Of a stretch of DNA of 5,305 nucleotides, positions 1 through 5,305 are shown one piece after another (position 1 is the stretch's first letter; each line of letters opens with the position of its first letter). Made by a program: the position numbers and the translations under genes. Location of the stretch: positions 1-5,305 of the forward strand of contig CAMQUV010000094.1 of NCBI GenBank assembly GCA_947037995.1, written 5' to 3'. Below the pieces are notes generated by a model that did no database searches, had not been told where the DNA came from, and saw only the letters and a list, made by a program, of their open reading frames with translations. The DNA comes from an uncultured Rikenellaceae bacterium. GTDB taxonomy: Bacteria > Bacteroidota > Bacteroidia > Bacteroidales > Rikenellaceae.

Positions 1-52
1 GGAGGTTCTCGCACCAGTAAGCGAGCCTCCGCACGGGGAGGCTTTGGCTCGC
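1..52. repeat. GC-rich cluster of competing inverted repeats at the window edge
   Basis: About 67% of these 52 bases are G or C (35 of 52), far above the surrounding sequence. The central block 21-30 (GCGAGCCTCC) can pair leftwards with 1-12: GGAGG at 1-5 pairs with CCTCC at 26-30, and CTCGC at 8-12 pairs with GCGAG at 21-25, leaving a 2-base bulge and an 8-base loop. The same block can instead pair rightwards: GCCTCC 25-30 with GGAGGC 37-42, or GCGAGCC 21-27 with GGCTCGC 46-52. The two foldings exclude each other. The role is unknown. It may be a transcript end, an intergenic palindromic repeat, or the GC-rich 3' end of a gene cut by the window edge. Confidence 0.55.
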
Positions 53-250
53 AGGCTAAAAGGCTGCTATTGACACCACTACTATGTTTGGGTTGACTTC
101 GATATTCTTAGCTTCGCCTATGCCCTAATTTCGGATTTGGGTTTGGTCACGGTTGATTGTTAATTGCCAGTTGTTTAGGTTTGGATTCAATGGCCTGTCG
201 GGAATATTTAACATTTAGACATATACGGAAAACAGCTGAGGCTACAGCAC
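53..250. other. Unassigned intergenic stretch
   Basis: I see no supported gene, RNA gene or mobile element here. All frames on both strands are broken into short pieces. A TAnnTTTG-like string (TATGTTTG, 83-90) matches the Bacteroidota -7 promoter motif on the plus strand, but no TTG element sits about 19-21 bases upstream and no plausible gene follows it. The stretch around 131-192 is rich in T and G on the plus strand but shows no clear repeat unit. Confidence 0.5.
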
Positions 251-308
251 CTAAAACAAAATACCCCCTCTCAATCGAGCAACAAATGCAAGTTGAAAAG
301 AGGGGTAT
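251..308 (-). terminator. Intrinsic (Rho-independent) terminator after the acyl carrier protein gene
   Basis: Read on the minus strand, ATACCCCTCT (308-299) pairs with AGAGGGGGTAT (271-261), giving a ten-base-pair stem with one bulged G. The stem can be extended inwards by a TTTTCAA/TTGA pairing. It is followed at once by the T-rich run TTTTGTTTT (about 261-252). The structure begins about 50 bases after the carrier-protein stop codon. In the plus direction the hairpin is not followed by a T run, so it should work on the minus strand only. It marks the likely end of the operon. Confidence 0.85.
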
Positions 309-359
309 GATATTTGATTCAGCAGCTTATAGCAGTGAATAAAGTGGGTAGAGTAAAAC

Positions 360-620
360 TTACTCCATAGCAGCAATTTGTTCTGGTGTAATTTTACGTT
401 CTAGGAAAGCCACAAGGTCACCGATAGTTTTCATTTTAAACAGCAGTTTTTCGGGGATTTCTATATCATATTTATCTTCAATATCGAGTACAGATTGGAC
501 AATACTCATAGAGTCCATTTTTAGGTCTGATAGAAATGAGGTATCCATAGAAATTGATTTGGGGTCTATTTTGCGTGCAGCGGCAATCATTGCGACTACT
601 TTATCATAAATAACAGTCAT
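360..620 (-). CDS. Stand-alone acyl carrier protein
   Basis: This 86-residue protein has the size and fold signature of a discrete acyl carrier protein. Such proteins are cytoplasmic and carry acyl groups as thioesters on a 4'-phosphopantetheine arm. The attachment serine is Ser37 in the motif LKMDSMS (33-39), where most fatty-acid ACPs have DSL. The acidic recognition helix that follows contains LDIEDKYDIEIPE (45-57), and a last helix runs from about 65 to 76 (TIGDLVAFLERK). The ATG at 620 has an A-rich leader and no Shine-Dalgarno sequence, as usual in Bacteroidota. The gene lies 40 bases downstream of an AMP-forming ligase and is followed by a terminator. That pairing suggests it is a dedicated carrier loaded by the ligase and not the housekeeping AcpP, which normally sits beside fabF/fabD/fabG genes; this role is inferred. 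Confidence 0.93.
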   Translation of the reverse strand: MTVIYDKVVAMIAAARKIDPKSISMDTSFLSDLKMDSMSIVQSVLDIEDKYDIEIPEKLLFKMKTIGDLVAFLERKITPEQIAAME

Positions 621-660
621 TGGTCTTTAGTTTTAATGTGTAAATACTGATTAATATATA

Positions 661-2274
661 TTAGTAACGTTTAATTTTCTTAGTTGTTGTCTTAGGGAAC
701 TCATTATTTCTAAAATTAACCATCGAAAGTCTTTTGAAATACGGTAGAGATTCATTTAGAGTCTCAATTTCCGCACGAATAGTATCGTAAGCATTAGGGT
801 TTTGTTCGAGCACATCTTTATGTACAAATATTTCAGCTTGTATAGCTACTTCGAGGTTTTTATCATTATGAGGGGCCGACACAATCACTTCAGTAACGAG
901 CGGTGAACCTTGCGTTATAAGCAATTCTATTTCCTCTGGGTAAATATTTTTCCCATTATTGAGTACGATAAGGTTTTTCTTACGTCCTGTCAGTACAATT
1001 TCACCACGTTTGTCAAAGTGTCCGAGGTCACCAGTATGGAACCATCCATCTTTAATAACTTCGGCTGTTGCCTCAGGATTATTATAGTATCCCAACATAA
1101 CATTTTCGCCTTTAGCAATGATTTCACCATCACCATTCTCATTTGGTTCAAAGATTTTGATTTCCATATCGGGAATTGCCACGCCACAGGTGGTAAGACG
1201 ATTTCTTTTATGGAAAAGATTTCCACTTATCAGTGGTGAACACTCTGTTATACCATATCCAATTTGAATTTGTATTCCAAAGTCATAATATTGCTGCGCC
1301 ATAGTAGGGTTAACGAATGCTCCGCCCACGAAGATTTCTCTGACATTCCCACCAAATCCTTCAAGAATTTTAGCAAACATTTTGCGTCTAACGTCAATAC
1401 CAACAGCTTTAAGTGCTCTACTAATTAGTATAGCTTTTTTGACTGATTTAGCTTTTCCCTGCTCTTCGATTTTGCGCCAAACAGCATCAATTAATGTTTG
1501 TGCAACCAATGGTACTAACACAAGGTAGTCGGGTTTAAACATTTTAATGTTTTGTGCCACATATTTAATCGAGTTATTAATAGCCACAGTGCCACCTTGA
1601 TAGATTGGGAATAGAACATTAAGCGTAAACTCATAAGTATGGTTCATCGGCAAAACCGAAAATGTAACGCCGCGTAGGTCAATAAATCTACGACATTGGT
1701 TAATATGATAGAAAAAGTTTCTACGAGTAAGCATAACTCCTTTGGCGAATCCCGTTGTACCAGAGGTAAAAACGATGGTCGAAAGGCTGTCAGGAACTTC
1801 ATTTTGCCCAAAATCTGGGTTGTCTTTACGGGCTTCTCCACCCAAGGCAATAAGCTCTTGCATTTCGTTATTTTCCGTTGTATTAACAATCGTCAATTCA
1901 CGTTCGATTTCCCCAGCAACCTCCATATAATCATCCGAGCAGAAAAGAACATTTATGCCTGCGGAGGTAAGTATGTTATTAATTTCGGGGGCGGTTAGCT
2001 CTTTATCTATAGGAACGATGACTCTATTAGAGACGGTTGTACCAAGATACGATAGAATCCAGAAGTACGAATTTTCGCCTAGTACAGCAATTTTCTCTTC
2101 TTTTTCAAATTTTTTGGTAACAGCGGCTGCGAGATTAAATACATCTTCAACCAGTTGGTTATAAGTTATAGAAAAGTAGGTTTTTCCTTTAGGGATATAG
2201 TACGCCGCTTTATCAGCATACATTTCTTTACTACGTTTTAGAAAGGCAGTATAGGTACTTAAAATTTTGTGCAA
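661..2274 (-). CDS. AMP-forming acyl-CoA/acyl-ACP synthetase (ANL superfamily)
   Basis: This 537-residue adenylate-forming ligase would activate a carboxylic acid with ATP to an acyl-adenylate and pass it to a thiol, either CoA or the phosphopantetheine arm of a carrier protein. The core motifs are present in order: A3 TSGTTGFAKG (170-179, with Phe where Pro is usual), A5 YGITECSP (340-347), A7 WFHTGDLG (411-418), A8 around TGRKKNLIVLNNGKN (429-443), and A10 PKTTTKKIKR (527-536) with the predicted catalytic Lys533. Length is normal for single-domain members, and no transmembrane segment or fused carrier domain is seen. No ATG precedes residue 1: the proposed start is TTG at 2274, with an in-frame TAA 24 bases upstream and the next ATG only at codon 18 (2223), which would remove the first N-terminal helix. 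The neighbouring ACP gene favours acyl-ACP synthetase activity, but the acyl substrate cannot be read from sequence. Confidence 0.9.
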   Translation of the reverse strand: MHKILSTYTAFLKRSKEMYADKAAYYIPKGKTYFSITYNQLVEDVFNLAAAVTKKFEKEEKIAVLGENSYFWILSYLGTTVSNRVIVPIDKELTAPEINNILTSAGINVLFCSDDYMEVAGEIERELTIVNTTENNEMQELIALGGEARKDNPDFGQNEVPDSLSTIVFTSGTTGFAKGVMLTRRNFFYHINQCRRFIDLRGVTFSVLPMNHTYEFTLNVLFPIYQGGTVAINNSIKYVAQNIKMFKPDYLVLVPLVAQTLIDAVWRKIEEQGKAKSVKKAILISRALKAVGIDVRRKMFAKILEGFGGNVREIFVGGAFVNPTMAQQYYDFGIQIQIGYGITECSPLISGNLFHKRNRLTTCGVAIPDMEIKIFEPNENGDGEIIAKGENVMLGYYNNPEATAEVIKDGWFHTGDLGHFDKRGEIVLTGRKKNLIVLNNGKNIYPEEIELLITQGSPLVTEVIVSAPHNDKNLEVAIQAEIFVHKDVLEQNPNAYDTIRAEIETLNESLPYFKRLSMVNFRNNEFPKTTTKKIKRY

Positions 2275-2328
2275 AATATTCTTATTTTTAATTAATTAAC
2301 AATCTCTATTTCGAGATATAGACTTATT

Positions 2329-3639
2329 TTAGTTGTAATATACGAACCAACCATACGGCGGTAAGTAGAAGTGTTGTCCATTATTTAGATATGCTTTTTC
2401 GCCACTTAACAGCTGCGAAAATTCACCTTGAAAGTCATTATCATTGACATTAATATCCGCCCCATTATTTGAAAAGTTAAACAGTGCTATAACTTTTCTG
2501 TTATCAATGACTCTTTTCATCGCCATTACATTATGGTTATTTGTAGTATCGATTCTTACAATATCGGCTCCTTGTGTTGAAGCCCTAAGAGCTGGGTGTG
2601 TGTTTTTGAGCGCACAAAGAGCACTATAAAGTTCCTCTTGTCTAGTGCCATCAGTCCATTCCACAACGTCCTTATCAAAGAATTCTAGCTGTTTTTTGAG
2701 TCCAACCTCTTGTCCTGTATAAATGAGCGGCACTCCATCAAGCACAAAGGTTAGCACTGCCATTTGTTCGGCAGCGTCGCCCATTCTCATAAATTCTGTT
2801 CCATTCCAGCTATTTTCGTCGTGGTTAGAGGTAAATTGCATTCTAATACTTTCCGAGCTAAAGCTAATTGCATCATTTCGCAACATTTGCGCAAGGTCAT
2901 TGGCCGAGGCATTACCTTGGGCAATACTGTTTAACAAATGATGTGTCGCCCATCCATAAGTAGCATTGAATCCAACTTTATGAAATTGCGGCCCCTCCGC
3001 TTCGGCAAGGAAAAATAGGTCGTTATGAGTCTCTTTCAGTTGTTCGATAGCCTTTTCCCAGAAATCCATTGGAACGAGCATTGCCATATCCATTCTATAC
3101 CCATCAATGGCACAGTTATCAATCCAGAACTGTAGCGAGTTCACCATTTCAGCGCGCATTTCGGCACTATTATAGTTAAGTTTTGCCGTGTCACTCCAAT
3201 CGAATGGCGTTGCAATTTCATTGTTTTCGCTATCCCACTCATACCATTCAGGGTTAGTTTCGACCCATTTTGCATCACGCGATGTATGGTTAGCGACCCA
3301 ATCAAGGATAACTTTAATACCAACAGAGTGCGCTTTATCAACAAATCGTTTGAAATCAGTAATAGTTCCAAACTCAGGGTTAATTTCAGTATAATTTTGC
3401 GTTGAGTAATAAGACCCCAGTGTTCCTTTGCGGCGTGACTGCCCTATTGTAAACACAGGCATAAGCCATAATATTGTCACTCCTAATTTCGACAATCTTT
3501 CAAGGTGCTCAGCAGCAGCCATAAACGTACCTTCATTAGAAAATTGTCTGACGTTCATCTCATAGATAACCGCATTAATCGCCCAATCAGGCTGCGTAAA
3601 TTTCTGCTCTCTTTGGCAGCTATAAAGTAGTTCGCTCAT
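2329..3639 (-). CDS. GH13 alpha-amylase-family glycoside hydrolase, cytoplasmic
   Basis: This 436-residue enzyme has a GH13 (beta/alpha)8 barrel followed by a short beta-sandwich (about 355-436). The four classical conserved regions are visible: region I DWVANH (113-118), region II GYRMDMA (180-186) with nucleophile Asp184, region III FLAEAEG (210-216) with probable acid/base Glu213, and region IV FTSNHDEN (269-276) with transition-state Asp274. All three catalytic acids are present, so activity on alpha-glucans or maltooligosaccharides is expected. There is no signal peptide or lipobox, so it should act in the cytoplasm, unlike surface SusG-type amylases. At 436 residues it is compact and carries no obvious carbohydrate-binding or N-terminal beta domain. 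The ATG at 3639 lies 4 bases after the stop of the phosphoesterase gene, implying co-transcription and perhaps translational coupling. The exact specificity (amylase, glucosidase or transferase) is not determinable here. Confidence 0.93.
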   Translation of the reverse strand: MSELLYSCQREQKFTQPDWAINAVIYEMNVRQFSNEGTFMAAAEHLERLSKLGVTILWLMPVFTIGQSRRKGTLGSYYSTQNYTEINPEFGTITDFKRFVDKAHSVGIKVILDWVANHTSRDAKWVETNPEWYEWDSENNEIATPFDWSDTAKLNYNSAEMRAEMVNSLQFWIDNCAIDGYRMDMAMLVPMDFWEKAIEQLKETHNDLFFLAEAEGPQFHKVGFNATYGWATHHLLNSIAQGNASANDLAQMLRNDAISFSSESIRMQFTSNHDENSWNGTEFMRMGDAAEQMAVLTFVLDGVPLIYTGQEVGLKKQLEFFDKDVVEWTDGTRQEELYSALCALKNTHPALRASTQGADIVRIDTTNNHNVMAMKRVIDNRKVIALFNFSNNGADINVNDNDFQGEFSQLLSGEKAYLNNGQHFYLPPYGWFVYYN

Positions 3640-3643
3640 AGGA

Positions 3644-4807
3644 TTAATTTGAAGATTTTAGTGAAAAAATAGTAATCTCAGGTTTTGCTCCCATACGAAA
3701 CGGGTAAAAAACAAATCCAAAGCCATCATTGACATACAGTTGTCTGTCACCATCGTTATACAGTCCCGAATATTTTTCAAAAAGGAATTTAGATGGTGAC
3801 CATTTTCCGATTTTAAGTTGCATCGCGTGGACGTGTCCCGAGAGCATTAGGTCAACAGGTTTCGCTGCAAGAGAGTCAAAAAGTGACGGTGTATGCGAAG
3901 CCATAACAGTAAAGACCGAGTCATTTACACCTCTGAGTGCTTGCTCAATATTAGAGCCTCCGAAGTATGAATTTATATTATTATGATTAAGGTTTTTCGG
4001 GTAGGTTACCCCCGAAATAGCAATAGAGTCGCCACCACGGTGCACGAAAAAGTTTTGGTTTTCGAGTAATCTCCAGCCTAACTTTTCACGCTGATACACA
4101 CGAATCGAGTCAAAGATTTCCTTTGCCATATCCTTACTAGGGACATAGAACCCGAGGTCGTGGTTGCCTAAAACAGCAACGACACCATCTTTAGATTTGA
4201 GTCTTTTTAGTTTACTAATAATCTGCGGATTGAGTTCTTTGTGGGTCATATTGACCAGGTCGCCAGTTTGGGCAATGAGGTCAACGTTATATTTATTGAT
4301 TGAATCTGCAAGTCTTTTAAAGATGTCATTAGAGAGCACTATGTTGCCAATGTGAGTGTCGGAAAACTGTGCTATTTTGTAGCCATCGAAGGATTTCGGT
4401 ATCTTATTAGATTTAATAGTCACGAAATTGACTTGAATATCATTGCGTCCAATTGAGGCACCATAAGCAACCGACAAAAGTAATAGGGTGACATACATAA
4501 TATATGAGACCTTAGCAATAACGCTATGTTTTTTATATTTCTTATGAAAAATAAGATATATAACCAGTGGTATTTTCACCAGTAGATTTGTAATCACTAA
4601 TAGTATAGCCCAAGTCGTAAGAGCTTGGTTCTCAATAGGATTAGCGGCAGTTAGAATAGCTATTATAGGCATATAACCGACTAAAAAAGAGGCGGTTAAA
4701 TAGGTGTATTTATAAATTGTTGAGTTTGCGAATAGTCGTTTGGAACAAACAAACCATTCGCAAAGCATAACAATAGTAATAAATGTAGCGAGGGCTATAA
4801 AAAGCAT
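3644..4807 (-). CDS. Membrane-anchored calcineurin-like metallophosphoesterase (YkuE/YaeI-like)
   Basis: This 387-residue protein has an N-terminal membrane region and a C-terminal phosphoesterase domain. Four hydrophobic segments are seen at about 2-20, 38-57, 64-87 and 101-119. The catalytic domain (about 140-385) carries the dinuclear-metal motifs: SDTH (149-152), GDLVN (182-186), GNHD (214-217), SHTP (304-307) and GHVH (324-327). All expected metal ligands are therefore present. Such enzymes cleave phosphomonoesters, phosphodiesters or pyrophosphate bonds. Membrane-tethered relatives include proteins acting on UDP-2,3-diacylglucosamine or cell-envelope substrates, but the substrate here is unknown. 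Lysine-rich loops at about 22-33 and 88-99 suggest, by the positive-inside rule, an N-out topology with the catalytic domain in the periplasm. The ATG at 4807 lies 17 bases after the DUF3127 stop codon. Confidence 0.92.
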   Translation of the reverse strand: MLFIALATFITIVMLCEWFVCSKRLFANSTIYKYTYLTASFLVGYMPIIAILTAANPIENQALTTWAILLVITNLLVKIPLVIYLIFHKKYKKHSVIAKVSYIMYVTLLLLSVAYGASIGRNDIQVNFVTIKSNKIPKSFDGYKIAQFSDTHIGNIVLSNDIFKRLADSINKYNVDLIAQTGDLVNMTHKELNPQIISKLKRLKSKDGVVAVLGNHDLGFYVPSKDMAKEIFDSIRVYQREKLGWRLLENQNFFVHRGGDSIAISGVTYPKNLNHNNINSYFGGSNIEQALRGVNDSVFTVMASHTPSLFDSLAAKPVDLMLSGHVHAMQLKIGKWSPSKFLFEKYSGLYNDGDRQLYVNDGFGFVFYPFRMGAKPEITIFSLKSSN

Positions 4808-4824
4808 TCTGTACTACGATTTAT

Positions 4825-5226
4825 TTAGAATGGTAGGTCTTCAGCTCCAGCCGCATTATTTTCCACAGAACTTTGTGAATTCTCTTGAGCAGGCGCATTG
4901 TTAGCGTAGACTGGGTATGATTTTGCGCTTTGTTGGTTATTAGAAGGTTGTTGAACCGCACCAGCTTGGTTGATAGACAGTCCCGTAACACGAGTGTACC
5001 ATCTTCCTTGGTATTCGCGTGATTCAACACGGAAGTCAACAGAGATTTGGTCTCCTTCTTTGAGTGCAGCAGCTCTAACAGCTCTTTCGTTCCAGAATTC
5101 GATCGCAACATATCTAGGGAATTCCCCTGGAAGTGCAATAACGATTTCTTGACGTTGCCACTCACCGCGGGCACCTTCTCCTTTAATCATTTCGTGTACT
5201 TTGTACACAGCTCCTGTAATTTCCAT
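4825..5226 (-). CDS. DUF3127 family protein with SSB-like acidic C-terminal tip
   Basis: The 133-residue product has a globular N-terminal part (about 1-87) that I recognise as the DUF3127 type, thought to be OB-fold-like. Supporting features are a start MEITGAVYKV, a central YVAIEFWNE (39-47), then the block VDFRVESREYQGRWYTRV (63-80), whose REYQGRWYT portion is highly typical of the family. A low-complexity linker rich in Gln, Asn, Ser and Ala follows (about 87-127), and the protein ends in AEDLPF. That domain-linker-acidic-tip layout is the one used by single-stranded DNA-binding protein, whose DDDIPF-like end recruits repair and replication enzymes. A nucleic-acid role is inferred; DUF3127 has no firm function that I know of. 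The ATG at 5226 has a purine-rich AAAGAAGAAAATT leader. It precedes the phosphoesterase by 17 bases and follows the isomerase-like gene by 34. Confidence 0.88.
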   Translation of the reverse strand: MEITGAVYKVHEMIKGEGARGEWQRQEIVIALPGEFPRYVAIEFWNERAVRAAALKEGDQISVDFRVESREYQGRWYTRVTGLSINQAGAVQQPSNNQQSAKSYPVYANNAPAQENSQSSVENNAAGAEDLPF

Positions 5227-5260
5227 AATTTTCTTCTTTTTTATTTTATATATTTAATAA

Positions 5261-5305
5261 TTATTCTTCAGTAATAGTAATAGAGTTGATTACATCACCA
5301 GCCTC
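5261..5305 (-). CDS. 3' end of a probable cyclophilin-type peptidyl-prolyl cis-trans isomerase (partial)
   Basis: Only the last 14 codons and the TAA stop (5261-5263) lie in the window, encoding EAGDVINSITITEE. The other two minus-strand frames stop within these bases. The ending resembles the last beta strand of bacterial cyclophilins, which often finish with a Gly-Asp-x-Ile-x-Ser-x-x-Ile pattern. Cyclophilins catalyse proline cis-trans isomerisation during protein folding. With so few residues the family call is tentative; another protein with a similar last strand is possible. The stop is 34 bases before the DUF3127 start on the same strand, so it probably belongs to the same transcript. 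Confidence 0.55.
   Translation of the reverse strand, partial: EAGDVINSITITEE

Noticed and set aside
56..122. Minus-strand open stretch ending in a hydrophobic NIVVVSIAAF-like tail before TAG
   Set aside because: It has a stop codon close upstream and no start codon, is only about 22 codons long, and lies downstream of the operon terminator. The opposite strand is equally open, as expected by chance.
157..342. Plus-strand open frame of 61 codons in the left intergenic region
   Set aside because: It begins with TTG directly after a stop, resembles no family I know, and runs straight through the minus-strand terminator hairpin. It is best explained as chance.
910..1239. A 109-codon plus-strand frame inside the acyl ligase gene
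   Set aside because: It is antisense to the A7-A8 region of a clearly functional enzyme, and its translation is rich in Phe, Ile and Cys with no family resemblance, so it is a shadow.
360..2274. NRPS or polyketide biosynthetic cluster suggested by the adenylating enzyme and carrier protein
   Set aside because: There are no condensation, ketosynthase, thioesterase or phosphopantetheinyl transferase genes in the window, and the neighbours are unrelated enzymes.
2301..2317. Small inverted repeat ATCTC/GAGAT between the amylase and ligase genes, possibly an internal terminator
   Set aside because: The stem is only five AT-rich base pairs and no T run follows it on the minus strand, so it is too weak to call.
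4475..4482. Minus-strand TAnnTTTG match (a possible Bacteroidota -7 promoter element)
   Set aside because: It lies inside the phosphoesterase coding region, has no TTG-type partner at the expected distance, and no gene starts just downstream.
4821..5174. A 117-codon minus-strand frame overlapping the DUF3127 gene
   Set aside because: It is an out-of-frame shadow of the DUF3127 coding sequence. The main frame has recognisable family motifs and a proper start and tail, whereas this one has neither.

Overview
The window looks like a piece of chromosome from a member of the Bacteroidota, probably a Bacteroidales-like organism. The evidence is moderately AT-rich DNA (about 40% GC by eye), start codons without Shine-Dalgarno sequences and with A/T-rich leaders, a DUF3127-type protein (a family I know mainly from Bacteroidota), and an AMP-ligase/acyl-carrier-protein pair of a type common in that phylum. 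I cannot name the species.

All supported genes lie on the minus strand and read right to left. In order of transcription they are: the last 14 codons of a probable cyclophilin-type peptidyl-prolyl isomerase (5261-5305), a DUF3127 protein with an SSB-like acidic tail (4825-5226), a membrane-anchored metallophosphoesterase (3644-4807), a cytoplasmic GH13 alpha-amylase-family enzyme (2329-3639), an AMP-forming acyl ligase of the ANL superfamily (661-2274) and a stand-alone acyl carrier protein (360-620). The gaps between them are 34, 17, 4, 54 and 40 bases. A convincing intrinsic terminator on the same strand (251-308) follows the carrier protein, so this looks like the 3' part of one transcription unit. 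I see no internal promoter matching the Bacteroidota consensus in a gap, so the promoter probably lies beyond the right edge.

The clearest functional unit is the last pair: the ligase would activate a carboxylic acid as an acyl-adenylate, and the carrier protein next to it is the obvious candidate acceptor. The amylase, phosphoesterase, DUF3127 protein and isomerase have no evident shared pathway with that pair; they look like co-transcribed housekeeping or envelope-related genes.

The left 359 bases contain no gene I can defend. Besides the terminator they hold a strikingly GC-rich set of competing inverted repeats at the very edge (1-52) and about 200 bases of unassigned sequence.

I found no clear new defence, mobile or regulatory system here. 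The points most worth a second look are the SSB-like tail on the DUF3127 protein, the edge hairpin cluster, the predicted periplasmic orientation of the phosphoesterase, and the non-ATG start of the ligase.
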